DNA of 37,679 bases from a virus. The translations under genes were made by a program, and so were the position numbers. Of the stretch, positions 1-7,353 are shown piece after piece (the first letter of the stretch is position 1; each line of letters opens with the position of its first letter). The notes beneath the pieces were generated by a model that saw only the letters and a program-made list of their open reading frames with translations, searched no databases and was not told the DNA's origin. The DNA lies in IMG/VR virus record IMGVR_UViG_3300042556_000884, positions 1 through 37,679 of that record; one strand, given 5' to 3'.

Positions 1-2906
1 TGCTCTATATCGAATAATCCTACAGATCCACTTTCATCGACAAGTTCAATTCTTGACCAGCCATTACCACGCTTGATGCTTTTGGCCATACCAAACATTA
101 CGAATGATCCCAGCTCTTCAAATTCATCAATCGGTCTAGCTTGCGCTTTAATCTTTGGGTCTAAGTTGGAAAGGTTAAATGAAGGTATTCCTAAAAATTC
201 GTAATAAGACTCGGCTTCTTTACCGCTTCTAGGGTTATCATCAAAAGCAGCGCCCCCAATAGAGTTAAGAGAAGCAATGGCCCTAGAATTAATGCCGCTA
301 CCTTTCTTGGATGCTTTGTCAACAAAGTCTTTGTAGTTTTCATATGGTCTCTTTTCTATAATTTTATTTGCAATACTATCTGAAATAAATTTAATCTCTG
401 CTAATCCAAATCTAATTGAATCCTTTTGTAGTGAAAAGTTTACATCAGACTCATTTACATGCGGAAGCTTTACTTTAATACCAAGTCTTTTTGCTTCAAT
501 CAAATAGCCTGTTCTGGCGTCTTTGTCACCTTCGTTTTTGAGGATCGAGAATAAAAATTCCAAAGGATAATAGCACTTAAGCCAAGCGGTATAATAAGAA
601 AGCATAGAATAAGCGACAGCGTGACTACGATTGAATGAGTATCCAGCGTGAGCTTCAAATGTTTTCCAGAGGTTATCTGCTTCTTCTGCGCTGATATGCT
701 TTTTAGCGCCTTGAATAAATTTATCTTTGAATGGACTGAGTTCTTTTGCATCTTGCTTTTTACCAATAACCTTTCTAACCTTGTCAGCCTCTGACCAAGT
801 CATTCCTCCTAGGTGTACGCATGCTTGCATAACCTGCTCTTGATATATAATCACCCCATATGTGTTTTCAGTAAACGGCTTCATGATTGGGTGGATATAG
901 TTAACTGCCTCATTGCCGTGCTTTCGTTTAATGTAAGATGCGCCAACTGTATTCATTGCTCCTGGTCTGACCAAAGCATTGGATGCAGCTAAGTCTTCAA
1001 ATTTATCAACACGCATTTTTATAAGCAAGTTTGTATATGGTGTTGCTTCTGCTTGAAACACTCCCTTTGTGTACCCATCGTTAAAAATCTTATAAACATT
1101 TTCATCATCTAGGGCAATGTCATAAAGATTAATGTCTTTGCCAGTTCTATTCTTAATTGATTTTAAAGTGTCAGAGATCACAGATAAAGTCTTAAGGCCT
1201 AGGGCATCTAGCTTAATAAGACCTATATCTGCAACCGTATCCATATCGTATGCCACGACTGGAATTCTTCCAGAGACTTCATCGTTTGCATCAGCTCTGG
1301 ACTCTATTGGCGCATACTTTCTCAAATCATCTTTTGCCACTACAACACCTGCAGCATGTACTCCAACACTTCGAATTTTTCCACGAAGTCTTTCTGCAAG
1401 CCAAGTTACTTCTGGATACTTTGCTCTAAACTCTTTTGTATTAGGAGAATCCATAAAGTCTTCAAAGGTATCAATTGATTTCATTGCACGGTTAACATCT
1501 GAAAGTGGAACCATAAATACTCTAGCAGCATCTCTAATAACACCCTTATCTTTAAAATAAGTAAATGTAGAAATTGATGCAACGTGCTTAAACTTTTTCT
1601 TTAAGTAATCCTTTACCTCTTTGCGACGGCGGTCTTCAAAGTCGGTATCAATATCTGGAAAGTCATTACGTTCTGGATTAATAAATCTAAAAAACAGAAG
1701 ATCATATTTAATTGGATCTACATCTGTAATCCCAAGAGCATAGCAAACCAATGAGCCAGCTGCAGAACCACGACCTGGTCCAACCATAATATTATTTGAC
1801 TTAGCCCATGTAATCATATCTGCCACAACTAGGAAATATGAAGCAAATGCCTTATCTTTAATTATAGATAACTCTTCTGCAATTCTATCCAAGTAGACCT
1901 GATCTTTGTCTAGGGATAGTCTTTTAAGGCCTTCTAAGGCCATATCAGACAGTTTCTTGTCAGCATTGGTCTTTGGGATAGGTAGCAGATCTAGCCCCTC
2001 ATAGAAGTCATATTCCTCAATCTTGTCTGCAATCTCCATTGTATTATCATATATATCTGTACGAGTAATGCCTGCCTTATTAAAGTCCGCCTCAATTTCA
2101 GACCTACTTTGAATAAATAGATTATAGTCTTGAAATGATATTCTACGGTCTGGATACAAGTAATTAAATCTATCCAGCATATCTGGCATTTGTCTAGACA
2201 TTTCAAAATCTGCATCTTTATCTGACTTAGGAGATGTTGATAAAATAAGCATTGCTTCTTCTAGTACTCTATCTTCTTCTTTAGCAAAGTGGGCATCACC
2301 TGTTGCCACCGCCTTGATTCCCAGCTCATCTGCAAATTCAAGAAGCTTTGAGTTTATTTCTTCGGGGTTGTGAGATTGAACCTCAACATAAAAGTCTTTA
2401 CCAAAAGTTTTCTGAAAATCTTTGAGAACCATTTTAGCTTCAGAGAACTCGCCTTTTTCAATAGCCTTAGAAATAAGACCGTTAAGACATCCAGACAATA
2501 CAATAATACCTTCTGCATAATCGTTTAAAACCTCTCTGTCAATTCTTGGCTTGTGATAAAAGCCTTCTGTCCAAGCAAGCTCTTGGAGTGTGTTTATATT
2601 CTCTAAGCCCTTTTTATTTTTAGCTAAAAGAATAATGTGATTGTAAGCCTGAATAGATTTATCAGTCTTTGAAGATCTATCAAATCTATCTGTGGGTGAA
2701 ATATATGCCTCAACCCCAAGTATTGGCTTGATTCCTTGCTCTTTGCAGGCTATTTGCATTTCTCGGTGAGAAGACAATGTTCCATGGTCAGTAATCGCCA
2801 GGGAAGTTTGTCCAGCTTCTTTTGCAGCTTTTACGAGCTCGGCAGGAGAATTAAGCCCATCCATTAATGAATAGAAAGAATGCACATGCAAATGTGTGAA
2901 GTTCAA
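1..2906 (-). CDS. dnaE: DNA polymerase III alpha subunit (DnaE type), 5' part; truncated by the window edge
   Basis: Phage-encoded C-family replicative DNA polymerase; 968 codons are visible and the reading frame is still open at the left edge, inside what looks like the OB region. The N-terminus carries a PHP domain with the HLHVHS motif at residues 5-10, ITDHG further on, and a later GDAHF. The palm has GPGRGSAAG near residue 373 and the PDIDTDF motif with D418 and D420, plus a third carboxylate D567 in IKLDALGL; these match the catalytic triad of DnaE. No ATG fits the start: the frame is closed by a TAG at 2940-2942, and the only start with an SD is TTG at 2904-2906, 7 nt after GGCGGAG (2914-2920). 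It follows the SSB gene after 25 nt and is probably co-transcribed with it. The PHP metal ligands look retained, so a proofreading-type nuclease activity is possible (inference). Confidence 0.96.
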   Translation of the reverse strand, partial: MNFTHLHVHSFYSLMDGLNSPAELVKAAKEAGQTSLAITDHGTLSSHREMQIACKEQGIKPILGVEAYISPTDRFDRSSKTDKSIQAYNHIILLAKNKKGLENINTLQELAWTEGFYHKPRIDREVLNDYAEGIIVLSGCLNGLISKAIEKGEFSEAKMVLKDFQKTFGKDFYVEVQSHNPEEINSKLLEFADELGIKAVATGDAHFAKEEDRVLEEAMLILSTSPKSDKDADFEMSRQMPDMLDRFNYLYPDRRISFQDYNLFIQSRSEIEADFNKAGITRTDIYDNTMEIADKIEEYDFYEGLDLLPIPKTNADKKLSDMALEGLKRLSLDKDQVYLDRIAEELSIIKDKAFASYFLVVADMITWAKSNNIMVGPGRGSAAGSLVCYALGITDVDPIKYDLLFFRFINPERNDFPDIDTDFEDRRRKEVKDYLKKKFKHVASISTFTYFKDKGVIRDAARVFMVPLSDVNRAMKSIDTFEDFMDSPNTKEFRAKYPEVTWLAERLRGKIRSVGVHAAGVVVAKDDLRKYAPIESRADANDEVSGRIPVVAYDMDTVADIGLIKLDALGLKTLSVISDTLKSIKNRTGKDINLYDIALDDENVYKIFNDGYTKGVFQAEATPYTNLLIKMRVDKFEDLAASNALVRPGAMNTVGASYIKRKHGNEAVNYIHPIMKPFTENTYGVIIYQEQVMQACVHLGGMTWSEADKVRKVIGKKQDAKELSPFKDKFIQGAKKHISAEEADNLWKTFEAHAGYSFNRSHAVAYSMLSYYTAWLKCYYPLEFLFSILKNEGDKDARTGYLIEAKRLGIKVKLPHVNESDVNFSLQKDSIRFGLAEIKFISDSIANKIIEKRPYENYKDFVDKASKKGSGINSRAIASLNSIGGAAFDDNPRSGKEAESYYEFLGIPSFNLSNLDPKIKAQARPIDEFEELGSFVMFGMAKSIKRGNGWSRIELVDESGSVGLFDIE

Positions 2907-2931
2907 CTTAATTCTCCGCCTATACTCTCTC

Positions 2932-3612
2932 TTACCAGTCTACGCTGCTGCTTGTTGATGAAGACTCTCGTTCTTCTTGAGATGATTCACCTGTATAAAA
3001 TGATGCTTGCTCTGAGTATGGTACGCTACGAACTGCTGTCTTGTCCAAATCAAACAACTCGACAGAAGAAAAGTCAAATGGCTTTTCATCTTTAGCTGCA
3101 GGGATAGGGATAATTGTGTAGCTAGTGTCTGTTTTTGTTCCAGACCTCTTTATTTGCCATGTTAGGTTGGTAATACTTCCAGTTAGCTCAGCATATTCAG
3201 CTACTGTTGGAGTTATTGTCTTACCGCTAATTCCCTGTGAAAGAATTGCAACGTATGGATCATTTTTTCCATCATTTACTAAAACGTTAACATACATTCG
3301 TTTTTTGGCATTCCAGTTGGTCTTTGGATTTGATCTATTTTGTTCACAGCCGTAGCATCTGCCTTCATCATCAAAGGAGCATAAAGCTTTTCGTCTGTAA
3401 TCCTTTGGGCTTGTATGTTCTACAGCAAAGAAGCCGTAGCCTAGCTTAGCGTCATAGTTTGGAGAATTTGGATCTAACTCCTGAAGAAATCTAATAATTA
3501 CCTTTTCTCCATCTTCAATCTTTAACCACTTTGCTTTACTATCTTCTCCATTTGAATATGAAGTCTTTTCCATGGCTCTTGCCATTCCTGCTAGTCCTAC
3601 GATTTTTGACAT
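2932..3612 (-). CDS. Single-stranded DNA binding protein, T4 gp32-like
   Basis: Predicted 226-residue ssDNA-binding protein that would coat the template strand for the adjacent polymerase, primase and helicase. A zinc-binding set is visible as H66-x11-C78-x7-C86-x2-C89, close in spacing to the H-C-C-C zinc site of T4 gp32; it sits in a core rich in aromatic and basic residues (RRKAL, NAKKRMYVNV). The C-terminus is a flexible acidic/serine tail (residues about 208-226, ending VDW), the usual place for protein contacts in phage SSBs. The ATG at 3610-3612 is chosen because AAGGAG lies 7 nt upstream; an upstream in-frame start would add 16 residues but has no such site. The leader contains inverted half-sites (see separate entry). 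Function is inferred from motif layout and replication-gene context. Confidence 0.8.
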   Translation of the reverse strand: MSKIVGLAGMARAMEKTSYSNGEDSKAKWLKIEDGEKVIIRFLQELDPNSPNYDAKLGYGFFAVEHTSPKDYRRKALCSFDDEGRCYGCEQNRSNPKTNWNAKKRMYVNVLVNDGKNDPYVAILSQGISGKTITPTVAEYAELTGSITNLTWQIKRSGTKTDTSYTIIPIPAAKDEKPFDFSSVELFDLDKTAVRSVPYSEQASFYTGESSQEERESSSTSSSVDW

Positions 3613-3632
3613 GTATTTCTCCTTATGTATGT

Positions 3633-3668
3633 AACGGTATATATCCGTTTGTGACCACAAATTTTGTG
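3633..3668 (-). promoter_or_regulatory. Dyad-rich leader of the SSB gene
   Basis: The 59-bp gap between primase and SSB holds three alternating half-sites: TTTGTG (3648-3653), CACAAA (3656-3661) and TTTGTG (3663-3668), separated by 2 and 1 nt, and a second dyad AACGG/CCGTT (3633-3637 and 3645-3649). They lie just upstream of the SD of the SSB gene. They may be an operator, or an RNA structure used for translational control of SSB. No convincing -35/-10 pair could be assigned here. Confidence 0.45.
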
Positions 3669-3671
3669 AGG

Positions 3672-4661
3672 TTATGTTCTATATTCGAAATTAGATATGG
3701 CATTTGTTATACAGGCTTTAATATCTTCATCAGACATATCACCTGCATCTTTTACACCCTCTGGATATATTCTACCATAAGAATGCGATGCCCACAAGAT
3801 GTTTTTGTTACTTAGTTTATATGCAATTGTTGAGCCTAAATCTCTTCCCGCCTTGTCTGCATCTGTCATAATAATAACTGTATTAAAATATCTATTTAAT
3901 AGACTAAGGTTTTGTCCAGATATGTGACCACCAAGCGTAGCAACAACATTTGGAAACCCAGCTTGGTGAACACGAATTGCATCAAAACTGGACTCTACAA
4001 CAATAACCCTATCTCCAATTTTTTTAGCACGGTGTATATTAAACATAGTCTTACTTCTTGGAAGGTCTTTGCTATTCTTAAATCTCTTATCAGAAATAGA
4101 TCTACCAACAACACCTACTGCTACCCCGTCTGGGCTATGAACTGGGACAGTTATCATGTCCATATTGTCTGAATATCCTAATGAAAAATGTTTAATTGAA
4201 TCTAAATCAATACCACGAGACTTTAAATATTCCTGAGCTTTGTTGCTATTAATTAATCCATTATGCAAGTTAATCAATTTGTCTGCTGGAAATTCAATAA
4301 AGTCTGGCTTATCTTCTAAGATATCCTTTAATGATTCATCAAAGTTTTCTAGCGACTCAGACTGCTTTGATTCAATATATCTTAAAGACTGAAATTCATT
4401 TTTGTTTAAAATCTTTTTTACTAGATCGTTTAAGGTTCCAGCCTCACCGCAAGAAGGGTTAAAACAAATGTAGGCACCCTTTGTTTTACTTATACTAAAG
4501 CTTGATGTGTGTCTATTTGAATGAAATGGGCAGTATGCTAAAAAGTCGTTGGATGTTTCTCCAACCATATCTATTCCTAGGCTTTGTACTATTGACCTTA
4601 CGTGGGCATGGGAATATTCCGTTGTATCAACTTTCCTTGTGTCATACCCTCTAATTGCCAT
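3672..4661 (-). CDS. DnaG-type DNA primase
   Basis: 329-residue primase that would make RNA primers for lagging-strand synthesis. The N-terminal zinc-binding domain is visible as C44-P-F-H47 and C66-x4-C71 (CHC2 type). The catalytic TOPRIM domain has the glutamate motif VVESSFDAI (E223) and DADKAGRD (D267, D269). It is much shorter than cellular DnaG (about 580-600 residues) and lacks room for the C-terminal helicase-binding domain, so contact with the helicase must differ. The start ATG 4659-4661 keeps the overlap with the upstream 96-codon gene to 64 nt; an earlier in-frame start 17 codons upstream would lengthen the overlap, and the extra residues do not look like a primase N-terminus. Purine-rich AGGAAAGAAGAAAG precedes the chosen ATG. 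Confidence 0.93.
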   Translation of the reverse strand: MAIRGYDTRKVDTTEYSHAHVRSIVQSLGIDMVGETSNDFLAYCPFHSNRHTSSFSISKTKGAYICFNPSCGEAGTLNDLVKKILNKNEFQSLRYIESKQSESLENFDESLKDILEDKPDFIEFPADKLINLHNGLINSNKAQEYLKSRGIDLDSIKHFSLGYSDNMDMITVPVHSPDGVAVGVVGRSISDKRFKNSKDLPRSKTMFNIHRAKKIGDRVIVVESSFDAIRVHQAGFPNVVATLGGHISGQNLSLLNRYFNTVIIMTDADKAGRDLGSTIAYKLSNKNILWASHSYGRIYPEGVKDAGDMSDEDIKACITNAISNFEYRT

Positions 4662-4888
4662 GCTTTCTTCTTTCCTACATAAACTCCATGGAGAGTCATT
4701 AAGAACTTCCATGTCTGTCCGTCAAATTCTACCGAAAAAGCTGGGTCTATGTCAAGTACCCTGGCGTATCCAGAATCTTTCATTTGGCTTACAAGCAAAT
4801 CTTCATATTGTTTTTTAATTCTGATCATGTCAGAATCATCTAAAAACTCAACTCTTATCTGAAACCTTTTAATATTTTTATGGGTCAC
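4598..4888 (-). CDS. Hypothetical protein between helicase and primase
   Basis: 96-residue soluble protein with no family I recognise. It begins with GTG in a GTGA overlap with the helicase stop codon, which implies translational coupling, and its last 64 nt overlap the primase start. The sequence is mixed charged/aromatic with a beta-rich middle (VEFDGQTWKFLMTLHGVYVG) and no signal peptide or membrane segment. Position between helicase and primase in one transcription unit suggests an accessory replication role, but nothing in the residues shows a specific activity. The overlap makes it worth checking that its C-terminal end is real; the tight GTGA coupling argues that it is. Confidence 0.75.
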   Translation of the reverse strand: MTHKNIKRFQIRVEFLDDSDMIRIKKQYEDLLVSQMKDSGYARVLDIDPAFSVEFDGQTWKFLMTLHGVYVGKKKAWQLEGMTQGKLIQRNIPMPT

Positions 4889-6120
4889 TTGCTCAGCTCT
4901 GGAAGGTCTTCATAGATTGGAGTAATTACTCCCCTATTTATATCCCAGTCAAGGAAGAACCTAAAGTCATGTCCATGTCTATTCTTTCTAGAGACAACCT
5001 CAATAAGATCTGTATTGGCATGCTTATGAATTGCAATAGCCATATCAGCATCATACTCAATGGCTTTTGACCATGCAACCTGACTCATCATTGGGGGTTC
5101 CTTTTGATCTGAGATATCATCTGCAGTTGCAGCAGTAATATCAATAATAGGAATTCCATTTGTTACAGCAAGGAGTTTGAAGTCTCTTGAGATATTTCTA
5201 TTTCTTTCAACTTCAGAATTGCTTCTCTTATTATCATTGAACAGCTGATGGTAGTCAAGGATAACTAGATCTGGTTTATGTTGATCGATCTTTCCTTGAA
5301 TAGTTGCTGGTGTTACTTCTCCAGCACCTTCATTTGAGACAAGGATAAAACTATTCTTACCTTCGGTTTTTTTCTTTCCCCAAGTTTTAAAATCATCAAT
5401 GTTAATATCACCCTTAGAAAGATCGCTGGCTCTGAATAATCCAGATCCTAGCATTGTGTAAATTCGATCTCGCATATTTTCTGGAGCCATTTCAAGAGAA
5501 ACAATCATTGGCTTAAACCCTTGCTCCCAAGCTTTGCATGCCAAGTAAGATGTGAACCATGTCTTTCCTCGGCCTGGCCATCCAATTGCAACAATGAGGT
5601 GACCTGGAGCCATACCAGTTGGGTAGGCCTTATCTATAGCTTCAAAGCCAGTTAAAATTCCTGGGCTTCCTCCCATTGCTAGAGATCTAGTTTTAACTGA
5701 CTCATAGTGTCTTTCAGCTGAGTCAAGGTCTGTGATATCTAAGTCTTTAACATTATTAGTGTATCTACTTAAGTTTGCTAATTGAGACTGCATTGTTCCA
5801 AGCACTCTAGATGGTGCATCTTCTTTTAGAGATGAGCCAGCCTGCATAAGAATTGTCTTTAGCTTGTTGCCCACAAATTCATTTTTTAGTTTGTCTAAAT
5901 AGTATCCAGTCTCCCCTTTTGTTTCAACTGGCTCAAAGTCTTTAAACTTATCCTGCAAAATTCCAACCTCTGGAACTGCCCTAAACTTATAATAGTATGA
6001 CTTGAGGCCTTCCCAGATATCTTTATGAGATACAAATAGGTCGTCTGAATTATCTGCAAGAATGGTGCTTATGTCTTTGTTTTTACAAACTGCTGAAATT
6101 AGTTCTGCTTCTGTATTCAC
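4885..6120 (-). CDS. DnaB-type replicative helicase
   Basis: 411-residue RecA-fold helicase expected to unwind the fork ahead of the phage polymerase. A short N-terminal domain (about residues 1-140) precedes the ATPase core, which begins with a DnaB-like LTGFEAIDKAYPTG segment. Walker A is GWPGRGKT (180-187), followed by a DnaB-like MIVSLEMAPENMRDRI stretch; Walker B is DLVILDYHQL (284-293), equivalent to the IDYLQL of DnaB. A late SRKNRHGHDFRFFLDWD segment fits the DnaB C-terminal strand. The start is GTG at 6118-6120 in a TAGTG stop/start overlap with the previous gene, with AGGA a few bases upstream. The length is close to that of other phage DnaB-like helicases. Confidence 0.94.
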   Translation of the reverse strand: MNTEAELISAVCKNKDISTILADNSDDLFVSHKDIWEGLKSYYYKFRAVPEVGILQDKFKDFEPVETKGETGYYLDKLKNEFVGNKLKTILMQAGSSLKEDAPSRVLGTMQSQLANLSRYTNNVKDLDITDLDSAERHYESVKTRSLAMGGSPGILTGFEAIDKAYPTGMAPGHLIVAIGWPGRGKTWFTSYLACKAWEQGFKPMIVSLEMAPENMRDRIYTMLGSGLFRASDLSKGDINIDDFKTWGKKKTEGKNSFILVSNEGAGEVTPATIQGKIDQHKPDLVILDYHQLFNDNKRSNSEVERNRNISRDFKLLAVTNGIPIIDITAATADDISDQKEPPMMSQVAWSKAIEYDADMAIAIHKHANTDLIEVVSRKNRHGHDFRFFLDWDINRGVITPIYEDLPELSK

Positions 6121-6434
6121 TAATTATCCTCAACCATTCTTTTAGTTTCTTGCAACAGACGGCTTCTGTTAACTTTATCTTCTTTAATTTGAATCATCAT
6201 GTCTTCTATTCTGTCAAAATTATTGTAAAAGAAATTAAGTGGGTGTCTGTTCTTCCCAGTCTTAAAATAATATTCTAATACGTCTTTAGCTCTATCAAAC
6301 CCTATGCTATCAATTACATCCTGCATAGCCCACTTCTCTTTATATCTATTAATTGTTGGCTTTGACTTATAAGCCTCCTCATATAAATTAGAATACAAAG
6401 AAAGTAGGATGTAGGGTTCTTTATTTGCTGCCAC
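6120..6434 (-). CDS. Hypothetical protein, possible helicase loader or primosome factor
   Basis: 104 residues, all-alpha in appearance, rich in Lys, Asp and aromatic residues; contains a DVIDSIGFDRAKDVLEYYF helix followed by GKNRHPLNFFYNNFDRI. That second segment resembles the C-terminal helices of phage replication-initiation or DnaD/helicase-loader-like proteins, which together with its place directly upstream of the helicase (TAGTG coupling) suggests a helper for loading it. This is inference; there is no diagnostic motif. The start is GTG at 6432-6434, 6 nt after GAGGAA, and overlaps the previous gene by 14 nt. Confidence 0.75.
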   Translation of the reverse strand: MAANKEPYILLSLYSNLYEEAYKSKPTINRYKEKWAMQDVIDSIGFDRAKDVLEYYFKTGKNRHPLNFFYNNFDRIEDMMIQIKEDKVNRSRLLQETKRMVEDN

Positions 6435-6630
6435 GCAATTCCTCTTCTACTTCTTGTGTCTTTTGAATTAGCTTATCTTCTACAAACTTATAGACTCGAT
6501 CTGCTGCGGCATCTACTGTTTCGCCTTCTCTAACAAAGTCGTCAACTCCGATACCAATCTTAATGCTTTCAAAGTTTCCAAGGTTGCGTGTAAAAGATAG
6601 ATCTACTCTAACTTGAGTTCCTTTTTCCAT
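6421..6630 (-). CDS. Hypothetical small protein
   Basis: 69 residues: a beta-strand-rich N-terminal half (VRVDLSFTRNLGNFESIKIGIGVDDFV) followed by a charged helix that ends EVEEELRGSK. No recognised family. The start ATG at 6628-6630 follows GGCGGAG by 6-7 nt and overlaps the stop of the upstream 40-codon zinc-finger gene (TAATG). It sits in the middle of the early operon; its 3' end overlaps the next gene by 14 nt. No membrane segment or signal peptide. Confidence 0.75.
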   Translation of the reverse strand: MEKGTQVRVDLSFTRNLGNFESIKIGIGVDDFVREGETVDAAADRVYKFVEDKLIQKTQEVEEELRGSK

Positions 6631-6752
6631 TAGTGCTCCGCCTTTCTATGTCTGCTTAAAGTGTCATGGGCAAAAATGCCCCAACGAACTACTAATTCTT
6701 TTTTACATATTTCACATACTACAACTCTTGCTGGTGCTACTCTGCTTTCCAT
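6630..6752 (-). CDS. 40-residue C2H2-like zinc-finger microprotein
   Basis: A short reading frame fills the gap between two longer genes. Its protein carries C13-x2-C16 and H35-x4-H40, a C2H2 zinc-finger pattern with a long internal spacer (18 residues), and ends at H40. The start ATG 6750-6752 overlaps the upstream HTH gene by 16 nt and its stop overlaps the next start as TAATG, so the frame is tightly fitted to both neighbours. A clear SD is missing (a weak AGGGA lies about 14 nt upstream), so translation probably relies on coupling. A role in DNA binding is possible; a structural zinc site is the alternative. Confidence 0.62.
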   Translation of the reverse strand: MESRVAPARVVVCEICKKELVVRWGIFAHDTLSRHRKAEH

Positions 6753-7219
6753 ACTGGCACAAAGTTCCCTTCTGTTGTCTTAGTATACAATATAGTGTTG
6801 TGTTTGAGAAGAGCCTTCATCTCATTTTTTGAAGGCATGTTATTAGAATACCCTGATTCTAATATAAACTCATGAATGTCCATAATGTCCGATTCACTAT
6901 ACATAAACTTATACCATGTACTATCTGGGTTACCTATTGGATATACCTTTTGAGGATATCTTATCTTCCCGTCCAAAATATAATCTTCTATAGTAACTTT
7001 ATGCTTACCTAGCATCTGGGCTACCTGACTAGTTGAATAAGCATTCTCCATAGTTTTTAAAACTTGTGAATAAGAGTATAGCAATCTCTTTTTATCTGGA
7101 TAGCACCAAGCAACCATTTGGTCTTTAGATCTTGAATGACTTAATACTTTATGTATCTTGTTATTTAAGAAGAAATACCGAATGCTCTTAGCTGACTGTT
7201 TTCTCTTTTTTCTATCCAT
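6737..7219 (-). CDS. HTH (MerR/excisionase-like) DNA-binding protein
   Basis: 160 residues with a basic N-terminus (DRKKRKQSAKS) and a helix-turn-helix in the middle: AYSTSQVAQMLGKHKVTIED at about residues 60-79, followed by a YILDGKIRYPQKVYPIG wing and a MYSESDIMDIHEFI segment typical of MerR/excisionase-type (HTH_17-like) domains. It is the only clear sequence-specific DNA-binding candidate in the window, so it could act on the operator at 8194-8214 or on the promoter family described below (inference). The first 55 nt overlap the zinc-ribbon gene. The ATG at 7217-7219 has AGG about 5 nt upstream. No integrase is seen, so a role as an excisionase is not supported. Confidence 0.78.
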   Translation of the reverse strand: MDRKKRKQSAKSIRYFFLNNKIHKVLSHSRSKDQMVAWCYPDKKRLLYSYSQVLKTMENAYSTSQVAQMLGKHKVTIEDYILDGKIRYPQKVYPIGNPDSTWYKFMYSESDIMDIHEFILESGYSNNMPSKNEMKALLKHNTILYTKTTEGNFVPVWKAE

Positions 7220-7353
7220 TTACCTAATGCACTCGTGTCCTTATTAATCATCCATCTTTTACCGCACATCATGCAGAAAAGCTCTACGTGTAATTTTTGT
7301 GAAAACACTCTATCGACAAAAACTCTCCCCTGGCATTTATTGCATTTCATCAT
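7165..7353 (-). CDS. Small zinc-ribbon protein
   Basis: 62 residues with two CxxC knuckles, C4-N-K-C7 and C27-M-M-C30, the second in CMMCGKRWMI, giving a rubredoxin/zinc-ribbon arrangement; the rest is short and basic. It starts in an ATGA overlap with the metallophosphoesterase stop (7350-7353) and overlaps the downstream HTH gene by 55 nt. A second in-frame ATG immediately follows the first, so the true start may be one codon later. Function unknown; such small ribbons often bind nucleic acid or polymerase subunits. Confidence 0.75.
   Translation of the reverse strand: MMKCNKCQGRVFVDRVFSQKLHVELFCMMCGKRWMINKDTSALGKWIEKRENSQLRAFGISS

Noticed and set aside
1132-1560. 142-codon plus-strand reading frame
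   Set aside because: It lies opposite the DnaE coding frame, has no SD, and its protein has no recognisable features. The same applies to the other plus-strand frames in the window, all of which mirror long minus-strand genes.
1991-2215. 74-codon minus-strand frame inside the polymerase gene
   Set aside because: It is in a different frame from DnaE, whose motifs run unbroken through this stretch, so it is a shadow.
6737-7219. Excisionase call for the HTH protein
   Set aside because: The HTH type is similar, but no integrase or attachment site is visible, and MerR-like folds also occur in plain regulators.
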